Assembly: GCA_047967505.1 (NCBI GenBank)
Contig: CM106538.1
DNA from: Dipteris shenzhenensis
Lineage: Eukaryota; Polypodiophyta; Polypodiopsida; Gleicheniales
Direction: 5' to 3' (one strand)
Length of the DNA stretch: 64,000 nucleotides
The position numbers and the translations under genes were made by a program. The first letter of the stretch is position 1. Every line of letters starts with the position of its first letter. The notes below the pieces were generated by a model. The model saw only the letters and a list, made by a program, of their open reading frames with translations. It had not been told where the DNA came from and ran no database searches. This document shows positions 1-10,344 of this stretch, in pieces.

Positions 1-14
1 ATTGCTTCGACCTA

Positions 15-848
15 AGCTGCTGCTCCTCCCCGCTCCCTTGCTGCCCCCTCTCCCTCAGCCCCTCCCTCCCTCTCTCCCTTGCCCTCAGTCCTTCCCCCTC
101 CCCCTCCCTCAGCCCCTCCCTCCCTTCTCCTCCTCTCCCTCTCAGCCCGCCCCCTTCCCTTCCTCTCAGCCTGCGCCGCCGCCCCCTCCCTCCCTCTCCT
201 CTCCCTCCTCTCCCTCTCAGAGTTCTTGTATGCAGAGTTCTTGATGTCCCATGGGCCCATTTTGGCCTCTAGTGGACAATAATACACTTTCTTTCTTTCT
301 TTCTCCTCCTCTCCCTCTCAGCTTGCGCCGCCCCCTCCCTTCCTCTCAGCCCGCCCCCTCCCTGCCTCTCAGCCCGCCCCCTCCCTGCCTCTCCTTCCTC
401 TCCCTCTCCTCTCCCTCTCAGCCTACGCCGCCCCCTCCCTTCGTCTCAGACCGCCCCCTCCCTGCCTCTCCTTCCTCTCCCTCTCCTCTCCCTCTCAACC
501 TGCGCCGCCGCCCCCTCCCTCCCTCTCCTCTCCCTTCTCTCCCTCTCCTCTCAGCCCGCCCTCTCCTTGCCTCACCGCCCGCCCCCTCCCTGCCCCTCCT
601 TCCTCTCCCTCTCCTCTCCCTAGCTATGCACTCCCTCCCTCTCAACCTACCCCCTCCCCTTCAGCCTCTCAACCTCTCCCCTCTGCCCCTCCCCTCCTCG
701 CCCCCTACCCCCGCTCCCTCCTCACCTCCTATCCATGTTCTCTACCCGCCTACCCCCGCCTTTTTCCTTTCTCCTCCTCCCACAGCATTTTTTGGAGTGG
801 AAGGAGCCCCCAAATTTGTCAGAGTCATCCTTCTCACCTCGATTGGCG
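15..848 (+). promoter_or_regulatory. LINE-A 5' leader: pyrimidine-rich, internally repeated
   Basis: The plus strand is almost purely C and T, with recurring CCGCCCCCTCCCTGCCTCTCC blocks. A roughly 77-bp period is visible between about 374 and 451, with a weaker third copy near 577. LINE 5' leaders usually carry the internal promoter, so this repeated tract is the likely promoter region; that role is inferred. ORFs of 60-230 codons here are compositional shadows rich in P, S and L or in R, G and E. A short unrelated insert lies at 245-303. Confidence 0.6.
245..303 (+). repeat. LINE-C 3' terminal sequence embedded in the LINE-A leader
   Basis: TGTCCCATGGGCCCATTTTG, then GTGGACAATAATACACT and a TTTC repeat, closely resembles the ends of the LINE-C units at about 60,625-60,665 and 61,930-61,965 (TGTCCCATA, TTGGTCTCCCGTGGAC, ATTAATAGA, then CT repeats). 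It interrupts the otherwise pure C/T leader and sits in a CT-rich context. It is probably an extremely 5'-truncated LINE-C insertion. Confidence 0.5.
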
Positions 849-2405
849 ATGGATATTCCGTCAACCAATCCTACTCCACCTCCACCAGCCGTGAAAACTA
901 TTACTTTTTCTACAAACGAGTTGCAGCAGCTCAAGAAGGATGTAGAGATTGAATGCTCTACCATGTTGCTAGCACGCATCTTTGGATCTCACCCCTCCAA
1001 ATCCCAAGCCAGAGACTGGATGCTTGCGGCTCTCCCCCCAGACCTCACTCCACGATTGGTAGATGTTCGTCTTCTGGGACGAGGTTTTTTCCAGGTTGTT
1101 TTTGACACTCCAGAGGCTGCGAGCACTGTGCTCAAAGCTGAGTTTTTACACCTGGGACACAGGAAGATCTTCTTTGACGCCTTTGATATTAGTTTTGACC
1201 CAGTGGAGGCAGATAAGGAAATCTTTTCGCTCTTCATCAGATTTCCCGAGCTTCCCCAAGTTTACCATCGACTTCTTTCTGTTATTGGGGAGCATTTTGG
1301 CGCGGTTGCTGAGATCCCACCCCTCCCTGGGTTGCCATTGACTACAGCAGAGGCAACCAAGGCTGATGGGGTACCTAGAGTTAGGGTCCTTTGTAAGGAT
1401 CCTAACCTCAAGGTGGACCATGTTATGATCCAACGCCCGGATGGTTCCTTTTTTCGCCAGAGAGTAGAGATTTCAGGCAAACAGGACCAATGCAGGATAT
1501 GTAGGACCATTGGACACTTTGCCAAGGATTGCCCCACGAAGAAGAAAAGGCCCAAGAAGCCCTTTGGTACAGCTACCGCCCCATGGCCTCGACAGGGGGG
1601 TGGTACAAGTCCAGCACTTGCTCCTCGGCCTCAACAAAGGGGTGGTACAGGTCCAACACCTGCTCCTCGACCTCCGCATGGCGGTCCTCCTCAGGATGGT
1701 GGTGGGTACAAGTCCAGCACCTGCTCCTCGGCCTCGACAGGGGGGTGGTACAGGTCCATCACCTACTCCTCGACCTCCACCTACCTCAGGGGCACGCGAC
1801 GCATTCCAGTGGATTCCGGCTCGTGTGCAGATCCCTCCTTCAGTTCACGAGGGTATACTAGTGGACTCTGCTTCACCTCGAGCTGTCTCTCCAGTCTCAC
1901 CTCACACAGTCCAAGACACTGAAGCTTCGACCTCCTCCTCGGTTATAGCTTCTTCCCTAGAACCAGTGGTGCCAGACACTCCTTGAGGCAGTAGAGGTCT
2001 CTGCTGCTAGGCAGACACAGGATCGAGAGCAGTCCTCACTTCTTCCCTTGGATAGGGGGAAGGGAATGGTTTACACTATTGATCCTCTTCCCTTAGACGG
2101 GATCCTTCGCACTTCGGTGTCTGGCTTGCTTCACAGGAACTCATTTTCAGCCCTGGCAGATGATTCAGATTTCCCAGAGGAGAAGTTTGTGCCCGCTACT
2201 TTTGGTGAGCCAGTGACTGGGTTTCCTGTTGACAGGGCTTCCTCTTCAAGTGGCAGGGTTCTTTCCCCTGTTGATGATTTTCCGCCACTTGGTTCCATTC
2301 CTCAGTCCTCGGAGCAAGAGGTCTTCCCCTATTGAGAGGTTTGAGAGGTTTGTTTCCGCCACTAGGTCGGGTAAGGTGTTCCACTCTACATCCTCCCGTC
2401 GATGA
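849..2405 (+). pseudogene. LINE-A ORF1 (A1), frameshifted nucleic-acid-binding protein
   Basis: The start at 849 matches the ORF1 start of the intact copy. The reading frame keeps the DUF4283-like N-terminal domain and a CCHC knuckle (CRICRTIGHFAKDC, near residue 215), followed by a Pro/Arg/Gly-rich repeat region. The main frame then drifts, and stops occur at about 1,922 and 1,984; homologous sequence continues in other frames to the ATGA at 2,402-2,405. In plant L1 LINEs this protein coats the element RNA. Compared with the 513-residue intact ORF1 this copy cannot give a full product. Confidence 0.85.
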
Positions 2406-5400
2406 GGATTATTAGTTGGAACATACAGGGCCTAGGTGGCATCCCACATCGCCGCCGTAGACAGTTGGTCCGGGATCAACTTCATCCAGGTGTAGCTCAA
2501 TGGATTATTCTTTTGGTTGGAGGGCGTAAGGTTGGTTTCCTTAACCTGTATGCCTCCAACACTAGAGGGGAACATGTCCTTATGTAGAAGGATTTGCTCT
2601 CCTGGGCCCCCATTGCGGATTCATGGGTTCAGTTACCGTCAGACAAAAAAGGGGGCAGAGAAGGAGGACTTCACTCTTTGGAGAGAGCAACTTGGGATGC
2701 CTTCCTTTTTCACTTCTGTGGCAGAGATACTTGGTTGGACGATGCCTTTCTTATTCAGCCACAGTCCCTCCTGTTCTCTTGGTCGAACAGGAGGCAACAG
2801 ATGCCTATTCATGCACGCATTGACAGATTCTATGTAGATGATTGGGCACTAGACAGAGGTGGATCGGTATGCATTGCTGCTGGGGTTTTCACTTCACACC
2901 ACTTTCCTGTTGTGCTGGCTATCTCAGAGCCTCACTTCAGAGGCCGGTCTGCCAGCATCAGGATTCCAGATGCCTTGTACACAGAGGAGGACCTCACAAA
3001 GGCAGCCCTGCAGATATGGGTTTCTCATGTGCAAGGTGGGCAGCCATATCCATCACATGTAGCTGCTGCCCTTTCTGGTATTAGCGACTTCTACCTCTCA
3101 CTTGCTTGTATCAAAAGACGAGATATTCTCAGATGTGAGATTGGTGTTCGCCAGCAATGGGCAACTTTGCAGAGGGAAGAGCAGAAACGGCCTTCGGATG
3201 CTTGGATTCAGGAGCGCCTTGCTGCAGCAAGGGCTCATCAGTAGATATTGCTTGATCAAAGAGCAGAGTATGCCTTTCATGCACGGGAGTCCTTCTGGAT
3301 TCAGATGGGTGGTAGAGTCAATAAACACTTTTTTCTCTACTCTTGGCCCTAGACATAGTAGAAAGAGTGTATCCCAGCTTATTGACTCACATGGGGTTTT
3401 ACACACACAGCCTGATGATGTCTTACGCATAGCTTCAGATTTTTATTCCACCCTTCTTACTGCTGATCCTGAGACACAGGATAGAGAGGTTGCTAGGCAG
3501 GCTATTTGGCAGAGCATCCCTTTGTTGGTGAGTCCGGAAATGCATGTTTTGCTCGATGCACCTTTCACCAACACAAAGGGGGGATATGATTGGAGACTAC
3601 ATTACTTCAGCCCTGCATGCCATTTGGGACTCTAGTGAGATGCCTGCGTCGCTTACAGAGGGTCTCATCCACCTTATCCCGAAAGGAGGTTGCAGAAATT
3701 TAGTGTCCCAGTGGAGGCCTATCACACTTCTGGGGACTTGTTACAAGATTCTGGCCAAGGCAATCAGCCTCCGATTGCAACCCCTTCTCCCTGATCTTAT
3801 TCATGATACTCAGACGGGATTTGTGCATGGCAGAAGCATTTTTTATAACATTTTCTCTTTCTGGGAAGCTTCAGAGTAGGCCATGCAGAGTGGCCAGAAT
3901 CTAGCCATTCTACTTTTAGATTTTGAGAAAGCTTATGACAGAGTAGATTGGGGTTTTTTGGAGGACACCCTTCTACATTTTGGCTTTACTGATGCTTGGA
4001 TCAGAGGTGTTTCCTCTTTGTACAGATCAGCCCACAGCCAGGTACTTATTGGTGGGGTAAGGGGTGAGAGATTTCAGATTTCGAGATCAGTCCGTCAAGG
4101 ATGTCCCCTTGCTCCTTTCCTTTTTTTGTTCATGGCCGAAGCTATGAGTATCTATGTTAGACCTCAAGCTGACATCTTTGGGCTGAAACTTCCCATCAGA
4201 AGGGAAGAGGAGCTACTTGAAAGTGAGTTGGCAGATGACACAGCAGTTTACTTGGATGCCACTCCACAGACGCTCGCTTCTTTCAGGAAAGCATTGGATT
4301 TATTTTGCTTGGCGGCAGGGGCGCACATAAATTGGCATAAATCCAATGGCTTTTGGATCAGTGATGAGGACACTCCAGTTTGGGGGCTTGACATAGGATT
4401 CACTTGGGTTCAGAGGGGTGTGCTTGTCAGGTATTTGGGCTGCCAGGCCGGCATGGATATTTCTTCCATGCAGCAGTTTGCTCCCGTGTTGGAGAGCATC
4501 AGGAGGAAGCTCCTTTTCTGGAGCTCAGCCAAGCTGGATCTTGCCTCTAGAGTTGTGGTGGTCAACCAGGTCCTCTTGGCCACGGCCTGGTTTGTTTGTT
4601 CATGCTGGTGCCGTTCTAGGGACTGCATCATTCAGCTCAGGAGACCGATCAGAAACTTTCTTTGGAGTGGGCTTGATGGCACAGCAGATGCCTTAGCCAA
4701 GGTGGCTTGGGAGACCCTCATCCTCCCTACACATGAAGGGGGTCTCAATATTATTGATCCAGATTTACAGTGCAGGGCTTTACTATGCAAGATGGTGGTG
4801 CGGGGACTTGGGCAAGAACCGTGGAAGGACTTTCTTATTAGCAACATACAAAGGTGCACACCTTCTTCAGGAGGAGATTGGATGAGCAGCATTAGGTGGA
4901 TCTTCACCACAGCACACCTCAGATCACCTTCGTCCCCTCTCATGGTTGCCATTCTGAAAGCTTGGGCCAGTTTCAAGAGCACTCTTCAGAGGATTCCTCC
5001 TTCCTCTCGTGAAGAGATTGATAGGCAACCCATCATGTGGAATGACAGTAATTTAGATGATCATGGCAGACCATTGGGTGCCTCACTCGTGATTTGGTTG
5101 ACATGACATCTCAGAGGGAGTGCAAGGAGGATCTTGCAGATTGAGGCAGCCCTTCCAGAGGTTCGGATAGACACAGATGATATGCCACTCACTAGCTCCA
5201 CTTGGGCAGGTACTTTTATGAGAGGCGGTGTTCCGCTTCACGTTTTGGCCTTTCGAGATGCACAGGAGGATGCTTTAGTTTTTAGTATGCAAGATGGTGG
5301 CAGATTGCTCAGGTCCACAGAGGGCCTCTTGCTTGAGTCTGCTTTTCAGCCTATCAGGGTTGTAGGTCTTTTGGTGCAGGGATCAGATTTGGAGTGGTTC

Positions 5401-6357
5401 CTAGACCCAGAGCCCCGGCTACTCTCCACCGGGTCTTGGAGGCTTTGGCTCTATGGGGAAGTTCCCATCAGGTATTTGCAGTGGGACCCCGGAGAGTGGG
5501 AGTGGATTGACGCAGGGCATCAAGAGAAGAGCATCCCCTTCTTTTGTTACACGGTCAGTAATGCCAAGAGATTTCAGATTAGTAGTAGAGGTTGGAGACC
5601 TTCCAGAGTTCCTCATTGGGGGACATTTGATATCATTGCGGATCTGCAGAGATGCTTCTAGAGGAGACTCTGGAAATCCCACAGGAATAGAAAGATCACT
5701 ATCTTCTTTTGGCTCTCTATCCATGGTGGGATTGCAGTGAACCTTTGGAGATCCAAGTTCGGAGCCGACCCTACTTGCCCTCGTTGCCTCTCTGCTTCAG
5801 AGACATTCAGCATTGCTTATGGGATTGCAGACAAGCCAGGATGATTTGGATAGGGGTAGCCAGGATTTTCAGTCACTTTGCCCACTCCCCATTCTTTATG
5901 ACATGGGGCTCAGTGGCTTGGCTTTCTCTTACAGGGCCTCAGGTATTCTATGAGAGATTGACTCCTCTCGGGCCATTTCGGTTCGACGTCATCAGATTGA
6001 GTCCTGTTCATTGGATGTGGTACCACACCTTCCTTTCACAGCTGTACGTGCCTCTATGGATACTTCTTGGGAGATTCTAGCGAGCATAGCATCCTGGCAT
6101 ATCTGGAGAGCCAGATGCACAGAGGCTTTGGAGGGTACTCAGGTTCATCCCTCGCATACATTAGCTAGTATCTGGACAGAAACCGTACATACTTTGATGG
6201 CTGTATGGACGAGTACGCAAGGAGACTCCTGTGCAGCCTCAGCTAGGAGGGCTTCTTTCTTTAGGGAATGAAAGGATTCTCCTTTCTTCTCTGAGACTGC
6301 TACAAGGTTGAGGTGGAACTTTCAACCTCAGCCTTGGTTGTTTTCCACCTCACTCTG
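2402..6357 (+). pseudogene. LINE-A ORF2 (A1), decayed endonuclease/reverse transcriptase
   Basis: The first residues (IISWNIQGLGG) mark an APE-type endonuclease. After codon ~25 the sequence jumps from LHPGV to AQWIILL, removing about 80 residues of the endonuclease. Reverse transcriptase blocks remain in the piece at 3,883-5,106 (FEKAYDRVDW, RSVRQGCPLAPF, ELADDTAVY). The C-terminal zf-RVT remnant lies around 5,640-5,900. Stops or frameshifts occur at about 2,585, 3,242, 3,634, 3,877, 5,104 and 5,659. A stretch of about 90 codons around 5,100 is also missing relative to the intact copy. It is non-functional. Confidence 0.88.
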
Positions 6358-6478
6358 AGGGGATTTTATTTATCCTCATGATTTCATGATGTATTCCGCT
6401 TTAAGCTTGCTCTCGCGGGTTTTTTCTCTTACTTAATAGAAGTCTCTTTCATGAAAATATATATATATATATATATAT

Positions 6479-6639
6479 CATCCCGCTTTGGTGTGGTATC
6501 CAAGATATCACTAATATCTAAAGCATAACAATAAGTTAGAGTCTAGACTCGAGATTATTAATTAACATTCAAAATCAAAGAAACAAGATTCGATATTAGG
6601 ATTGTAGGTTTATAAGTTACCATGAAGGACTAATATCCA
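6479..6639. other. Short spacer with no recognisable gene
   Basis: This AT-rich stretch lies between the LINE-A1 (AT)n tail and the last recognisable hAT transposase codons. I see no motif in it. It may hold the decayed 3' end of the hAT gene. Confidence 0.4.
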
Positions 6640-8197
6640 TATCTAGAACGGTGGAGATCTAATCTCTGCAATGGCTTCTTTCATGACGTGATGGAGAAGC
6701 CCTAAAGCCCCCTCCATGTCCGACATGCGTAATACCTTTTACAAGGGTGTAATGGCAATGACAATGGCCTTCACCCCTTGCCAAAAAGACTCTCTCAAGC
6801 AAAGCCGTTGAATGTCTTTGGCATCTTATTGAGTTGCATTGGACTCTCCTTCAAGCCATTCTTTATATTCATCGGACACGATCGTCTTTTGGAGCTTGTT
6901 TTGAACATCATAGAGCCGCTCAAGAAGTAGCCACATAGCAGCAAATCGTGTCTTTGATGGCTGCTTGAGCTCCAAGTCGGAGTAGATACGAAAGATGGCA
7001 AGAAGCTTGTTTTTGGAGTTGATGAAGCTCACAATGGAGCAAGCGTCACTCACAATGGTCTTTACCCAAGGCAATTTACCAGTGTCCTTCATGAGAAGAT
7101 CAAGGCAATGACTAGCACATGGAGTCCACACTGTTGAGGGAAACTCCCCTTCAAGCATGCGACCCATGGACCTACAATTGGAGGCATTGTCCATTACGAC
7201 TTGCACCACATTTGGGGGACCGACCTACATGACAAGTTTCAGCTTGTAAGATTCAAGAAGAAGAAGTAGATTTGCTTATGGAGATCAAAAAATATAAGAA
7301 GCTAGCTGCTACATGACTCTCGAGTCTCAACTTACCTCAAGTATAGCATCCCGAATGTGACGATAGATAAAGGAGGCGGTGGTTTTCCTTCCCTTCTCTC
7401 CCGCATCCACAGCTTGCAAGAAGTATGTGCCAAGAGAGCAAGAGACAAGAATGTTGATGATGCCCCTCTTCTTTCTATCACACCATCCGTCGGAGAGAAT
7501 GGAGCATCCATACTTAGCCCACCCGACACGCACGGGCTCAAGAGATGTGTTGATTCTCTCCCTCTCTTCATCTAGCTTCTTGGTGCGCATGTCGTTGTAG
7601 CATCCCACCCTTCACATGGACCAAATGAGGCTATGGCTTTCACCATTCTTCGCCACCGGTCACATCGAAGCACATGGAAAGAGAGATTGCACTCAATGAC
7701 GGTACGTGCAACCTCAATTCAGCTTGTCTTTGCCACTCCTTCAAGAATGACACTGGACCGGAGAGGCCACCCATGGCTTGGGCAAGAGTGGCTTGCCTCC
7801 TCCTTGGTGCATCACTTGTCTTCATTCTCTTTGATGCCGTACCGAAGGACATAGTAGCCCCAGTGGAGGCAACGGAGACGGATTGAGAGGCCCCATCCTC
7901 CGCTTCGGATGAGGAATTATCCGGGCACACCATCTCGTCTCGTGCCATAGAGGTCTTCTTCCTTCGCTTCAAGGGTAAGTACTTTTGACAACAATCTTGA
8001 AAAATGTCACTGGGAATCCCCGTGCATGGTCCGCATTGCCCACCCAACTTGCACAAATGGATAAGAAGGCCGGTCACACTACTAGTTTGGGCCTTGGGAC
8101 AATACTTGCAACTCCACTTACAAACATTGGACTTCTCTTTCACTCTCTCAAAGTAAGCACAATGCAAGGAAAAGGCCTCATGAATAGTTGGTGCCAT
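6640..8197 (-). pseudogene. hAT-superfamily transposase (BED finger + DUF659), broken
   Basis: Read on the minus strand, the gene starts at the ATG at 8,195-8,197 (MAPTIHEAF). It has a BED-type finger region (CKWSCKYC followed by a spaced H and C), a basic linker, and then DUF659 hallmarks: GCSILSDGWCDRKKRGIIN, FLQAVDAG, and, after an intron, VVQVVMDNASNC with TPCASHCLDLLMKD and KTRFAAMWLLLERL. hAT transposases move DNA transposons by cut-and-paste. Two frameshifts lie around 7,600-7,660, stops follow 6,826, and the C-terminal dimerisation domain is absent, so this copy is dead. No terminal inverted repeats could be assigned. Confidence 0.85.
7225..7335 (-). other. Phase-0 spliceosomal intron in the hAT transposase gene
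   Basis: On the minus strand the exon ends in GAG followed by GTAAGT, and the next exon begins after ATGTAG. Removing these 111 bp joins AILE to VGPPNVVQVV in frame, which is the expected DUF659 continuity. The intron contains in-frame stops, so it is not coding. Confidence 0.75.
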
Positions 8198-8207
8198 TGC
8201 GGGCAGC

Positions 8208-8208
<1 letters not shown>

Positions 8209-8242
<34 letters not shown>

Positions 8243-8358
8243 GAAGGGAGAACGACGAAGAGACTTGAATCTTGATGCTTGGAGAAAGGGATGGAGATGA
8301 AGAGAGAGAGAGATGGAAATGGAGAGGAGCTTGATGGAGAAAGAAAGAAACAAAGAAA
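8209..8358. repeat. (GA)n/(CT)n microsatellite and purine-rich tract upstream of the hAT start
   Basis: A clean (GA)n run at about 8,210-8,240 is followed by GA-rich sequence ending in GAAAGAAAG-type repeats. On the minus strand it is a CT tract just 5' of the hAT ATG and is directly joined to the tail of a LINE-C fragment. Confidence 0.8.
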
Positions 8359-9190
8359 GAAATTTTATTAGAGTCTTCGGAAGACCGATGGGTCTATGAG
8401 ACTGAAAGAAAACCTGATACAAATCACAGTAAGGGTGGAGCTACTGAAACGAGCATCATCACCCGTGCTGAATCCTAAGTCTAATCATACATAATCAAAT
8501 ACATCTGGATGTAACAATGAAAAGAAACGGACTGGAGCGGAGCGGAATCCTCCGTATGTCATGTCCCCCTGGCTGGTGCATAGCTGGCGATGGGACGTTG
8601 GTGCCCGTCAAGGGGTGCCGTGCGTCTCGGTCTCCTAGACGAGGCTCGGTGCAAGATCAGAGCCACCGTGACTCCCGTGGGACGTATCCCGGGTCTAAAC
8701 AATGACGAGAGGCCCCCCAGAGTGATCTGTGTGTCCCCTCGATGTCTCGTGTGTCGTGCTGCGATTGTCGGGTCGGAGTCTCTGTCACGTCGACGGCTAG
8801 AGACTGGACGATCAATGTCACTTGATGGGAAGAACTCTGTGATCCTGCTCTGAGAGGTGTCTGATGATGTGACCAAGCCCCGTCGCCTGAGTAAGTACTC
8901 TCTATGTCGGATTCCCTCGTGAATGAAGGCCGCGAGGCATCTCTGATCTAGGTAGGCGAGGAATCTCGAAAGGAGCTCGGAGCCGTCTCTGAAGAGGCAA
9001 TGGCAGCGACCTCGGATCTCATAGTACACTTAAAGTGCTCCTCCAACTCAACCTCCTGACAGTCGCACAGTATGCATAAGCGATGCTCCCTAGGAATCCC
9101 CTCTGCTCTGCCGCTCTCTATGCGGAGGCGGTGTGATGATACCCGAAATTGTCCGATGGAGATCCGTAGTGAGTGAGGCATATGAAGGGA
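8342..9190 (-). pseudogene. LINE-C, 5'-truncated ORF2 C-terminus plus 3' UTR
   Basis: On the minus strand an arginine-rich stretch (FRVSSHRLRIESGR) leads to LCILCDCQEVELEEHF and, one frame over, YYEIRGRCHCLFRDG and LAYLDQRCLAAFIHEG. This resembles the zinc-binding C-terminal end of certain non-LTR reverse transcriptases (RLC-LC-EDE-HF-F-C layout). The 3' UTR ends in TCTCATAGACCCATCGGTCT, then CTAATAAAA and TTTC repeats, matching the ends of the units at 60-63 kb. The element assignment rests on these two similarities together. It is frameshifted. Confidence 0.5.
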
Positions 9191-9795
9191 GGAAGAGGGA
9201 GAGGGAGGAAGAGGGAGAGGGAGAGGGAGAGGGAGAGGGAGAGGGAGGGGCCCAAGGGAGATGGAGAGGAGCTTGATGGAGAGGGAGAGAGAGAGAGATG
9301 GAGAGGGAGCTTGATGATGAGGCCCAAGGGAGATGGAGAGGAGCTTGACGGAGAGGGAGAGAGAGAGAGATGGAGAGGGAGATTGGTGGAGATGCCCAAG
9401 GGAGATGCAAAGGCCCAAGGGGGATGGAGAGAAGCTTGATGGAGGGGGAGATGGAGATGGAGGGGGAGCTTGATGGAGAGGGAGAGGGGGATCGAGATGG
9501 AGAGAGAGCTTGATGGAGAGGCCCAAGGAGATGGAGAGAGAGCTTGATGGAGAGAGAGAGAGAGAGAGCTTGAAGAAGAGGGAGCTTGATGGAGATGGAG
9601 ATTAATGAAGATGGAGAAGTGATGGAGAAAGGGGAGCTTGATGGAGAGGGAGGCAGAGCTTGATGGAGAGGGAGGGGGAGAGGCAGAGAAAGAGGGAGAT
9701 GGAGATGGAGATGGAGATGGAGATGGAGATGGAGATGGAGATGGAGAGGAGAGAGGGAGAGGGAGAGGGAGAGGGAGAGGAGGTGGGCAGCGGGC
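9185..9795. repeat. Purine-rich low-complexity tract with GGAGAT and GAGGGA repeats
   Basis: The plus strand is almost all G and A. It includes a (GGAGAT)n run near 9,690-9,750, GAGGGA runs near 9,190-9,245 and 9,750-9,780, and a longer repeated block containing GGCCCAAGGGAGATGGAGAG (for example near 9,250, 9,322 and 9,398). Long ORFs on either strand here are repeats of S, P, L and H or of G, R and E and are not genes. Confidence 0.85.
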
Positions 9796-9965
9796 TGCTT
9801 GATGGCTAGGGAGATGGAGAGGCAAGAGTGCTTGGGGGAGAGGGGGAGGGGTAAGAGGGGTATATATGCAGGGTTGGAGGACAGGCTGGCCCAAACAGTC
9901 AAAAACGGGCAGAAAACAATCAAAAAATGGTCAAAAAACGAAAACCCTAATCGATCGAAAACCTA

Positions 9966-10340
9966 AAAAACAAGCGACCGTACGGAACAGTACGGAACGA
10001 AACGTAGGCAACCCTGGGCCACTTTGGTGAAGATATCCACCACATTGTCCTCAAATGGACAATAGATGAGATCAATAAAGCCATTTGAAATACAATCCCG
10101 TACATAATGATAATGATTTTCAATGTGTTTCATGGGGGCATGAAAGACAGGATTGTTGGCTATGGCGATGCAACTCTGGCTGTCACAGAAGATAGAGTTT
10201 GCTTCGCCATCCTGTGCATGATGCAAGTCATGCAAAAGCGACAAATGGAGCAGATTACCCATGGAGGCAGAGGCGAGACTTGGCGCCGTAGCGCATCTAC
10301 GAGGGGCAAGGCAGCGGATGAGAGAGATTGACCTAGCCAT
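9966..10340 (-). pseudogene. Ty1/copia pol remnant, RNase H C-terminal end
   Basis: The minus-strand ORF carries the diagnostic copia RNase H end: FCDSQSCIAIANNPVFH, then KHIENHYHYVRD and VDIFTK. Everything upstream in the element (integrase, RT) is missing because a LINE-D fragment begins at about 10,345. The stretch beyond the stop (9,800-9,965) could be decayed 3' LTR, with a TATATA motif near 9,864, but no partner LTR is present. In copia elements RNase H removes the RNA template after reverse transcription; this copy is a fragment. Confidence 0.8.
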
Positions 10341-10344
10341 CCCT

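Larger units (their letters stand above)
15..6478 (+). mobile_element. LINE-A copy A1, full-length but decayed L1-type retrotransposon
   Basis: This is a non-LTR retrotransposon in the same order as the intact copy at 19,976-26,618: a C/T-rich 5' leader, ORF1, ORF2 and a short 3' UTR. The leader begins with the same GCTGCTGCTCCTCCCCG seen at the start of the intact copy. Both ORFs are broken by frameshifts and stops, and about 240 bp of the endonuclease coding region is missing near 2,490. The 3' end matches the intact copy up to TTCATGAAAA and then runs into an (AT)n tract (about 6,456-6,478) instead of plain poly-A. The 5' flank lies at or beyond the window edge, so no target-site duplication could be scored. 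It is a dead copy. Confidence 0.9.

Noticed and set aside
2-980. Several 60-230 codon ORFs on both strands at the left edge
   Set aside because: They are compositional products of the C/T-rich LINE-A leader (P, S, L or R, G, E repeats) with no domain; the real ORF1 starts at 849.
4410-5104. Minus-strand ORFs antisense to LINE-A ORF2 (repeated at 24,472-25,104)
   Set aside because: They are shadows of the conserved ORF2 codons, present in both copies only because the copies are homologous.
9090-9923. Long S/P/L/H-rich ORFs on the minus strand
   Set aside because: They are translated purine-tract repeats; all three frames are open because of the repeat, and no conserved motif is present.
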